From Saccopteryx bilineata (Eukaryota > Chordata > Mammalia > Chiroptera > Emballonuridae), in assembly GCF_036850765.1 (NCBI RefSeq), contig NC_089490.1, positions 278,828,482-278,892,481 on the forward strand: a stretch of DNA of 64,000 bases, given 5' to 3'. Positions 55,935-64,000 of this stretch are shown here, one piece after another (position 1 is the first letter of the stretch; every line of letters starts with the position of its first letter). Both the position numbers and the translations under genes were made by a program. The notes beneath the pieces were generated by a model. That model searched no databases, was not told where the DNA came from, and saw only the letters and a list, made by a program, of their open reading frames with translations.

Positions 55935-56394
55935 TTCTTCCTGAGTCTGTTATGGTAACCTTTATTTTTCTAGGAAATTGCTCATTTTCTCTAAGTTTTA
56001 AAGGTTAATGAAAAAAAAAAGGTTAATGGTGTGACATTTTTATTTTTATAGTTCTCTTTTTAATCTCTTCTATAACTGTATTATATGGCCTGTTGTTCTA
56101 TATTTTTGAAACTGTGCCATTTCTCTTTTGTGACAAATATTGTCAAAAATATCTGTTTTATTCAACTTTGCTTTGGATCTATTTCTTTCTTCACTATGTC
56201 ATCAATTTCTTCTTTTTATAGTTTTTTATTTCAGGTTAATTTAACTATGATTTCTTTCTGAAAGTATCACTTTTGCTTTTCCCACAAGTTTTGATATGTA
56301 GTATTTTATTGTTCTGTTCTAATTTACTTTATGATTTCCTCTTTTATTCTAGAAGTTATTTAGAATTATGTTAAAAATTACAAAATATATATTT
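55935..56394 (-). repeat. L1 ORF2 fragment, broken
   Basis: On the minus strand it resembles the part of L1 ORF2 with CTACATATCAAAACTTGTGG, preceded by AAATAACTTCTAGAATAAAA and followed by AAATCATAGTTAAATTAACC. Stops and indels throughout; no frame survives. Confidence 0.65.
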
Positions 56395-56512
56395 AAGATT
56401 TATTTATTTATTTTTAAATTGAGTGTATTAGGGTGACCCTAGTTAACATAATTATACGGGTTTCAGGTACCCAATTCTATAAACATTTGCATACATTGTA
56501 CATCCTTTCAAG
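56395..56512 (-). repeat. L1 3' tail, short
   Basis: Same 3' UTR family as at 30.5 kb: AAATTGAGTGTATTAGGGTG, then TACGGGTTTCAGGTACCCAA. Inserted next to, but not part of, the ORF2 fragment. Confidence 0.7.
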
Positions 56513-56853
56513 TTTTTAAAGCTTTGTTAAAATAGTTATTTTAACCTAATTTAGAGAATATGGTCTGTGTGATACTTTGATATTTCTTGAGACTGGCTTT
56601 ATAGCCTACTGGGTCAATGATTCTAAATCTTAAACAAAAGATATTCTATGATTTCTCCAAATTAAGTCAAAACAGTTTCATGTGTAAAATAATATGTAAT
56701 TCCTTTTCATTAGAAGAAATAAGGCTGTAGAGAAGTTATTAAAATATATAAACAAAGAAATTATGTTTTATTCAAGACAATTGGGAACTAATTCATTTAG
56801 ACAGCCTGGTGGAATGACAGTGGATGTATGGTGTGTGTCTGCATGCGCGTGTG
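56513..56853. other. Intron 1, AT-rich unique sequence
   Basis: Nothing recognised. Confidence 0.6.
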
Positions 56854-56870
56854 AGATGAGGTTAGATTTT

Positions 56871-57210
56871 TTTTTTCCAAAGTGCAAAATGGGCGTGTAG
56901 GGAGGCAGGCAAATAGACTCCTGCATGCGCTCGACTGGGGTCCACCCGGCATGCCCAACAGGGGGCGATGCTCCAATGGAGCCATTCTAGCGCCTGAGGC
57001 GGAGGCCATGGAGCCATCCTTAGCACCTGGGCCAACTTTGCTTCAATGGAGCCTTGGCTGCGGGAGGGGAAGAGAGAGATTGAAAGGAAGGAGAGGGGCA
57101 AGGGTGGCGAAACAGATGGGTGGTTCTTCTGGGTGCCCTGGCTGGGAATTGAACCTGGGACTTCGACAAGCTGGGCTGATGCTCTACCGCTGAGCCAACC
57201 GGCCAGGGCC
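56871..57210 (-). mobile_element. tRNA-derived SINE, long VES/Rhin-1-like type, internally shortened
   Basis: Minus-strand copy with the full head (CGGCCAGGGCC end, GGTTCAATTCCC B box). It lacks part of the body repeat present in other copies: only one GGGGGCGATGCTC block remains. Target duplication AGATGAGGTTAGATTTT / AGATGAGATTAGATTTT (56854-56870, 57211-57227) matches at 16 of 17. Confidence 0.93.
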
Positions 57211-57227
57211 AGATGAGATTAGATTTT

Positions 57228-57774
57228 AAGATGAAGTATGATAGTAAGAATCCTTGATGTCATTCAGTGTGTGTGTATATAAAATAAATGGAAAGAGAGT
57301 ATTTTTAAATGGTGTTTCTGAATTTGAAAGACAGTTGAAGGTGGATTTTACTTATTTCTACTAAATCAGAGATACGGAAATTAGGGTAGATGTGAAATCC
57401 CAAGTGATGGCTGAGTTGATGGCAAATTGGATTGGAGTGGTGGGATTTGAGAGCAATTTCAAAGTAACATGAAAACAAACGTATGCGTTTAAGGGCATAT
57501 TAATGTCAGCTGTGAATATTCAGATGCTAGGTAGGCACGTGATGGATGGAGAATTGAGCATTTGTCTCTGGCCACCATTTCTGAGATTTAACCCTTGGAT
57601 GAGAGAGCACGCCTGGCGAGGGACGGTCCCGCTGAGAGGCATAGCCAGGCGGTGTGGAGGTGGCGGATGAAGAGGCGGGAGCAGTATGCACGGGAGGTGT
57701 CCAGTAAAGGGCGTTAAATAAAGTTGTAGTAGCACAGTCTCTGAGAAAAGGGAGCATGCGTGAAGTTGGTTTAA
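57228..57774. other. Intron 1, no recognised feature
   Basis: Unique-looking DNA; a 112-codon minus frame (57520-57858) shows no domain. Confidence 0.6.
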
Positions 57775-58270
57775 AAATAAAGGAAGATGGGAATTAGGCT
57801 GAGTGAGAAAAGCCCATCTCAAAGGATTATACACTGTCTGATTCCATTTATGTAACATCCTTGAAATGATGCAGTTGTAGAGATGGAGAGCAGATTAGAG
57901 GGTGCCTGGGTTAGGGCTTTGGGGAGAGGAGTGGGTGTTAGTTACTCTCACAGTGTAGCAGAAAAGGAGGGGCCTGTGACTGCACAGCCCTGCATCTAGG
58001 TTGTGGTGGTGTTTACAGGGATACGTGGGTTAACATGGCATAGAACTATGCACACACACGAGGTAACATATGAAAACCTCTGTGGATTGTCCTCATACTA
58101 TTAATTATGCAAGATGTTGGTATTGGGGAAGATAGCTGATGGAGGCCACTTCCTATGGGTCCATCACTATTTCAAAATCAAAAGTTTAATAAAAATGAAG
58201 GAAGGCAACTCTTAAAAATGGTTAAGATGATAGTATATGTATTTTACCACAATAAAAAATTGGAAAAAAA
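57775..58270 (+). repeat. L1 3' UTR fragment
   Basis: Plus-strand L1M-type 3' UTR: CTGATTCCATTTATGTAACA, GATGGAGAGCAGATTAGAGG, GGCATAGAACTATGCACACA, TTATGCAAGATGTTGGTATT and a final TTTTACCACAATAAAAAATT. Confidence 0.75.
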
Positions 58271-58306
58271 ATGAAGAAAGGCATGTTACCTTTTACTTGT
58301 AGACTT

Positions 58307-58673
58307 TTTTTTGTGTGTATTTTTCTGAAGTTGGAAACAGGGAGGCAGTCAGGCCGACTCCCGCATGCGCCCTACTGGGATCCACCCGGCATGCCCACCA
58401 GGGGGCGATGCTCTGCCCATCTGGAACGTTGCTCTGTTGCAACCAGAACCATTCTAGCGCCTGAGGCAGAGGCCATAGAGCCATCCTCAGTGCCCGGGCC
58501 AACTTTGCTCCAATGGAGCCTTGGCTACGGGAGAGGGAGAGGCAGAGAGGAAGGAGAGGGGGAGAGGTGGAGAAGCAGATGGGCTCTTCTTCTGTGTGCC
58601 CTGGCTGGGAATCGAACCCGGGACTCCTGCATGCCAGGCCGACGCTCTGCCACTGAGCCAACCGGCCAGGGCC
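58307..58673 (-). mobile_element. tRNA-derived SINE, long VES/Rhin-1-like type
   Basis: Minus-strand copy: head ending CCGGCCAGGGCC, B box GGGTTCGATTCCC, the AGAGCCCATCTGCTTCTCC block and body. Target duplication ACTTGTAGACTT / ACTTGTAGCCTT (58295-58306, 58674-58685). Overlapping 136- and 163-codon frames are SINE translations. Confidence 0.95.
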
Positions 58674-58685
58674 ACTTGTAGCCTT

Positions 58686-61287
58686 ACCATCATCAATAAA
58701 TCCCCTTTTGCAAACTAAAGTAGGATCAGATCTGGTTTTATGTAGTACTGGGACCCACTTGGCAATATTAGCTGTTTGAACCATTGTTCCTAGGCATCAG
58801 TGAGGAGGTATTCCCAAATGCAGGATCCCAGGCCACTCCCTACACAGGCTGGAGCAGAATCAGCACTTAATGCAGGTTTGAGGTGATTGGCATGTACAGT
58901 TGTTTGAAGAGATCCAGATGTTTCTTAGAATAGAAAACAGGTTTAGTGGCCAAGATGGCACGCTTAGGATGGTTACATGATCCTGGACCAGTCACATGAT
59001 ATTCGGACACAGTTTCCTCTGGATTCCAATGTAGAAAATGGGGACGCTTATTATGAGAATAACAACACCTCACGGAGGTTCCAGGCAGAATAAATGAGTA
59101 ACTTACATAAAGAATGTGTCCCACAGCATAGGCACTCAGCAAATGGAGCTGTTGTGTCTGTGGGTGAATTAATGTCAGCATGGTTTCCCAGTACTGATGT
59201 TTTGATTTCAGCCAAGGGAAATGGCGGAAACCAATGTTTAACGAAAGAGCAGTCATCAAGAAAAGTCATGTCTATTTGCTGAGGACCCTTTTAAACCATA
59301 AAAATGTGTGAAGAGGTTAGTTGCCTGTTGAGCATTCAGACCGCAATGAAAGTGGCTTTTGGTGGCGTGGGTACAAATGAAGCCAGACTGAGAGGCGGTG
59401 AGAGGGCAGAGAGGGTGCTGGGGCCACGCCTTGGCTGATCCTGGGAGCATCTTTGCTTGCTGTGGGTGAAGGCCAGGATGCTGCCATGGAATGGAAGCAG
59501 TCTGAAGCTTGGAGGCGAATGAGAAAGTCCAGACTCTCTAACGATGAGAGGGAGAGTGTTTCCAGGAGGGGCAGGATGGCCCTTAAGCCAGGGATCATCA
59601 CAGCCTTTGTTCTTTTTTTCAACATTTTCCATGGGTACAAGTGAGTGCAAAGGTCCTGGAATCGAAGCCCGGTCCACCCTGAGACTCTCAGGGACTGGTT
59701 TGTCGCTTGCTCTACTGTAAACAAGCAGTGTATTGGGTTCTCCAAGCTTCCTTCCATTTCTATTCCTTCTTGACACTGTCAAACCAGGATTCCAAAGGGC
59801 CTGGCCCTCCCTGCTCATACCAGGAAAATCAGTCTGTATTTCTTCCTTCTGGACCTTCCTTCCAGGTTTTGTATTTGAAAGCACGAGGGATAGGAGTCAT
59901 ATGCTAAAAATAGCAGTGGTGACATAGCTCCTGGGTCAGTTTCGCGGGTGCTCAGGGTTAGGCTTTTCTCACTGGCGTGAGGGAAAGGGAGGGTTTCTGG
60001 GAAATGAAACCTGCTCACAGCAGCACCAGGGTACAGTTGTACTCAGTGGAAGAAGCTGGGGAGCCAGATTTCTGCATTGTGGTTCCATTTTTCTCCTGGA
60101 GACACATCTCCCTGCTCTAACCATCCAGCTGCAGAGGGTCCAGGTTGTTGGGAGACCTGTTTCCTCCTCAGTGAAAAGGATATAACAGGCACCATGGAGC
60201 AGGGGGACCAGCGACTCTGCTGTGTCTTGTCACCTGCACGTCTTTCTCCGTTGAAGGGTGGGCTGCAGCAGGCCACCTCTGAGGTCCCCGGGCTCAGGTC
60301 CATGTGCTATGATGGGTGGGGAAGCTTTTTCCACAGGCGCTGGTTGGCATTACAGGGGCATCTACTCTCTCTGGCCTGCCCAGGACTGAGAGTCTCGCAT
60401 CCTGGGAGACCCCTGGGCAAACAGGACTGGTTGGTCACCCTACCTATGAAGGCCACTTCTGTGTTGGGACTACACACAAAGTGTCACCACAATGAAGCTG
60501 AAAGACCCACAGGCCACAGAATTCCTCTTTTAGCAGGACTTGGAAACCCTCCTTTGGAGGAAAGCTGTTAAGTCGTATCATCTGGGCCACGTCTACTGCC
60601 TTAGTCGCTTAGGGTGAATTCTCATCACACGAGCGAGTCGTCACCCATTTGAGGGGTGGTTGGGGGACAGGGGAGCTCTTGGTCAAGGAAAGGCCATTGC
60701 GGGAGAGATAAGAATTGATGTGTGTGTGGGGTAAGTCTCTACTGCTATACACAAAAGGTAGAAGATATACATTTTTATCAAAAAAACATTCAGTTACTTA
60801 AAATTCACCAGGAAGCTGTGGTAAATTTTTTAAAATAGAAATCATTAAAATGTTTCCTTTGGTGTAAACAAATCTAAATTCATTAGGTTGGTTTAGAATG
60901 AGGCATAGCTGTACTAAATTAATTAAAAAAAACAAACCCAAAACAAAACTTTTTCTAATTTGTTAAAGGCAATGACTTACAATGACTCTACCGATAATTT
61001 TATTGGATCCAAAAATAGTTAAGATATTGTTAACTTAAAATATTTCCTAGTGTTAATTCAATGAAAATATAGTAATTAAAAATATTGACCTTTTGTGTAC
61101 ATCTGGCAAGTTGACCCACCAGTTTACAAATGGCTTGATTTCCACATAAGGGTTTGAGGAATCCATGAAGACTGTGTTTCTTTGACAATAACATGGGTCC
61201 TTCAGAAACATGTCTGTGAAAAGGAAGAAGGCTTTTTTCCATCCAAAGAATGGGTAGTACTGAATATTTGCTCTTAAAACACATTTT
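58686..61287. other. Intron 1, long block with no recognised exon
   Basis: About 2.6 kb of unique-looking sequence. Frames of 146-182 codons (59317-59884 minus) and 164 codons (60077-60571 plus) have no recognisable domain; none begins after a credible acceptor with ankyrin-like content. AT-rich from 60.76 to 61.06 kb. Confidence 0.5.
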
Positions 61288-61436
61288 AGTCCTTTCAGGC
61301 GCTGTGACAGAACACCATACACTGGTGGTTTATAAACAAAAGACATTTATTTCTCCCTCACACCATCCCATTGGAGGTTAGGATTTCAAAATGTGCATTT
61401 GGGGGGGGGGCACAAACATTCAGTCGGTAGCAAAAC
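61288..61436 (-). repeat. MaLR LTR, internally deleted
   Basis: Both ends of a reverse-strand MLT1/MST-like LTR are present (GCGCTGTGACAGAACACCAT and GGGCACAAACATTCAGTCGG), but most of the middle is missing. It also carries GTTAGGATTTCAAAATGTGC. Confidence 0.65.
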
Positions 61437-61639
61437 AGTATCAAGTGCTGAAGGAATAATAAAAATAAAGAAGTTATGTATCTCAAATACCTTTCCAGGA
61501 GCAGAAAAGGCATGTGATTTTTTCAGTATTTGAATAGAATTACACATTTTCATGTAAAAGTAAAAGGAAACAGCTTGAAAAGGAAAGTGAAGAATGTCTT
61601 GAAAAGGAAATAAATGTCTTCAAAACAGCTGTTTTGACA
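61437..61639. other. Intron 1 spacer
   Basis: AT-rich, with nothing recognised. Confidence 0.6.
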
Positions 61640-61870
61640 TATAATTTAAAAACCATACAGTTCATCCATTGTCAGTGTGCAGTCAGTGGTTTCCCCATAT
61701 TCACAGACATGTGCAAGCATCAGCACAGTCCACGGTAGCACGTTTTATTGGCCTCAGAAGGAAACCTTGAAGCCTTTAGCTATCACACCTTATCCCCCAG
61801 GCCCTCCGGCCAGGAGCAACCACACATCTTCTTTTTTAGTTTACATTATTTCTAAAAGGATTTTTATGAA
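61640..61870 (-). repeat. L1 3' UTR fragment
   Basis: Reverse L1M-type 3' UTR: CATACAGTTCATCCATTGTC, AGTGGTTTCCCCATATTCAC, GTGCAAGCATCAGCACAGTC and AGGAGCAACCACACATCTTC. Confidence 0.75.
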
Positions 61871-62050
61871 AGAAGAATGAGATCTTTGTAACTTCATGTC
61901 AACCTTTCTTGACATTTTACTCCATAAATGAATAAATGCAACATTCACTTCACGCCAGCAAGTGCCAGCACATGCAAGACAATGTCACACATGCTGTTTC
62001 TACCTTGAAGTGTCTTACCATAAATTTCCTATAAAATACAATGTATAATA
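61871..62050. other. Intron 1 spacer
   Basis: Short unclassified stretch ahead of the target site of the next SINE. Confidence 0.6.
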
Positions 62051-62066
62051 AAGCATTCAGTTTTTA

Positions 62067-62482
62067 TTTTTTTAAATTTTTAAAATTTTTTTTTTATTTT
62101 TTGTATTTTTCTGAAGCTGGAAACGGGGAGAGACAGTCAGACAGACTCCCACATGCGCCCGACCGGGATCCACCCGGCACGCCCACAAGGGGCGATACTC
62201 TGCCCACCAGGGGGCGGTGCTCTGCCCCTCCGGGGCATCGCTCTGCAGCGACCAGAGCCACTTTAGCGCCTGGGGCAGAGGCCAAGGAGCCATCCCCAGC
62301 GCCCGGGCCATCTTTGCTCCAATGCAGCCTTGGCTGCGGGAGGGGAAGAGAGAGACAGAGAGGAAGGAGGGCGGGGTGGAGAAGCAAATGGGCGCTTCTT
62401 CTATGTGCCCTGGCCGGGAATCGAACCCAGGTCCCCCGCACGCCAGGCCAATGCTCTACCGCTGAGCCAACCGGCCAGGGCC
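62067..62482 (-). mobile_element. tRNA-derived SINE, long VES/Rhin-1-like type, young
   Basis: Minus-strand, longest copy in the window (416 bp including tail), with intact head, B box GGGTTCGATTCCC and CpG-rich body. Perfect 16-bp duplication AAGCATTCAGTTTTTA at 62051-62066 and 62483-62498. The T/A-mixed tail (TTTAAATTTTTAAAATTTTT) departs from a plain A tail. Frames of up to 152 codons across it are spurious. Confidence 0.97.
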
Positions 62483-62547
62483 AAGCATTCAGTTTTTAAA
62501 ACAATGTGCGAAGCGCCAAACCTGACCCATTTCGCCTTGAATGCTGA

Positions 62548-62693
62548 GCCCAGTGGTCCTCTTACTTATCTCTGCTTGGGCATCCGGGACCTCACCCCTG
62601 ACCTTGAATCTGAAATCCTGGGGTGGGGTCAGCACTCGGTTCAGCACATTCTCCAGGATTTCCAATGCAGCTCAGCTTTGAGAACCTCTGGTG
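62548..62693. repeat. MER20-like hAT element
   Basis: Starts CCCAGTGGTCCTCTTACTTA and ends CAGCTTTGAGAACCTCTG, with the ATCTGAAATCCTGGGGTGGG centre typical of the family. Short inverted termini; non-coding. Confidence 0.65.
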
Positions 62694-64000
62694 GATTGCA
62701 TTTACATCTTTTGGTTAACATTTCAGCTCAACCTGGGCAGTTTACCCTTTCTCCTATGGGCGTTTGGCTTTCAGTTTTGTAGAGAAGGTGGAGGCCTTTG
62801 TCCTCTAACTTGTCTGACCCTTCACTCTGCTCCTGCTCCTGCCTGTGTGTGTGTGTGAGGGGTTAGCTGTGTTGAGAGTGGGGCCTGGCTGACTTTGCCC
62901 TTGGCGGGGTCTCGGGCAGGGGGCTTGGGAAGTGCCCGGTAAAGGCTCTTTGTGTCTGTGTCTTCTGTTGGTTCTGTCTCCTTGGAAAATCCTGGATCAC
63001 ACATTCCCTTGGGAATATTACCTGCTGGCAGGCCCTCCTCCTCTCAACCCTCTCCCCACCCCTCCCAAGCTTGTACAGCTGGTCCCAGCTTTGGGTCCTG
63101 AACCACTTTCCTGAACTTGCATTTGAGGTTAAGTGCAGGATTTCTCCTGCTAACCTCCCAGCATGTTATACCTCACATGTTGGAAACATAACTCATCACT
63201 ACCCCCTCCCACACACTTTTTGCCATTGTTTCTGTTGTCTCAGGGCTGGCTCTGTGGGTGTGCAGCCTGTGCAGTCTCTGCGGCCTGTGCTTAAAGGCGT
63301 CCAGCTATGGGTGCGATGCCCTGAAAGTAATGGTTTTGTACTGAGGGTACTCTGTTTTCATTTTGCACAAGGGCTTCAAATCACATGACCCACCCTGGAG
63401 GCCCCATGCCTCTAGCTGTCCCTATTTGCAACCCTGAAGTTGGCCCTGCCTCCCTCATCTCCCCCATTGGTCACTTTCCAAGCACTGGAGAGTTTTCAGT
63501 GATGGCCCCTTACTTTTCGTTGAGATCTCACTGCCTCTTTAATTTGAGGCTTTGAGATGTCTCACTTGAACAAATGCTCCACTTCCCTTCTGCTTTCCTT
63601 CATCTGGACGCTTTCCAGTCTAGTCTGCTACCACTTCCGGATAATCTTCCCACGTGTGGCCTGTATTACCACAGTCTCACATTTGCAAACTCTTCTTTCC
63701 ATATCCCCATAATAGTGTTCCAAATACCTGATTTCCCACTGCTTCCCTTTGTGTCACAGAAGTGGGGCGACTTGCTGTCCTCACAGCCTTGGCAGAACCT
63801 TATTCTCCCTGGAACAATACTCTCCCCCTTTCTCCTGCAAGCCCATCCCGGATGTCACCTTCTCCCATGTCCTTCTCTAGATGGCTTCTCTAACTTTGGA
63901 CTCCCATTTTTATTTTCTTTAGGAAACTTCTTTCCTTCTGTTTGGTTTTATAGTGATTGTTTGATATTTTCTCCCTCTACATTTGATGAGCTCCATGACC
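62694..64000. other. Intron 1, right edge, no recognised feature
   Basis: Mixed, pyrimidine-leaning DNA with no ankyrin-encoding exon. Frames of 60-105 codons have no family resemblance. A (TG)7 run lies near 62844-62858. Confidence 0.55.

Noticed and set aside
58293..58784. 163-codon minus frame, and similar frames at 14997-15389, 44680-44967 and 62041-62499
   Set aside because: All are translations of long-type SINE copies; near-identical peptides recur at each copy.
59317..59884. Overlapping 146- and 182-codon minus frames in intron 1
   Set aside because: Unrelated to each other's frame, no domain, no poly-A or promoter evidence; consistent with chance.

Overview
The window is a stretch of mammalian, almost certainly bat, nuclear DNA. 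It has low gene density, long non-coding tracts, MIR, L2, MER5/MER20-type, MaLR and L1 fossils, and above all many tRNA-derived SINEs of the VES/Rhin-1 kind with recognisable A and B boxes and intact target-site duplications. Four SINE architectures are present. One is about 340-415 bp with a tRNA head ending in a CCGGCCAGGGC-type sequence and a long unique body. One is about 160-220 bp with the head CCTGACCTGTGGTGG. One is about 320-350 bp with the head CCTGACCAGGCGGTGG. One is a short classical VES copy. This mix points to Chiroptera, perhaps a horseshoe or leaf-nosed bat lineage. The order rests on pattern recognition and the lower rank is a guess.

Only one protein-coding gene is supported: the first coding exon of ANKRD33B (ankyrin repeat domain 33B) on the plus strand at 49339-49704, ending at a consensus splice donor. 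It sits in a CpG island of about 1.2 kb (48480-49720), whose upstream part should hold the promoter and 5' leader. Everything from 49705 to the right edge is read as the start of a large first intron; no second exon is visible. Everything from 1 to about 47.5 kb is upstream intergenic DNA with no supported gene. By human synteny the neighbours on chromosome 5p15 would be ROPN1L upstream and DAP downstream; neither is seen here.

Layout. 1-9 kb: hAT fossils, SINEs, a palindromic MITE and an MLT1 LTR. 10-14 kb: an isolated CpG-dense patch, an LTR-like unit holding a near-perfect 52-bp palindrome, then AT-rich L1 remains. 14-34 kb: scattered SINEs, MIRs, MLT1 LTRs, a 269-bp lineage-restricted-looking hAT element and several short insertions with clean target duplications. 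34-47 kb: MLT1 LTRs, a 41-bp minisatellite with alternating unit types, and a (AC)25-tailed SINE. 47.5-49.7 kb: the GC-rich ANKRD33B 5' region, with a 30-base C tract. 49.7-64 kb: intron 1 with more SINEs and L1/MaLR fragments.

I found no RNA gene, CRISPR array, operon or intact mobile-element coding frame. Most of the longer open frames are chance frames or readings through SINEs. No previously undescribed multi-gene system is visible; the most unusual items are structural (palindrome, higher-order minisatellite, poly-C tract, orphan CpG cluster).
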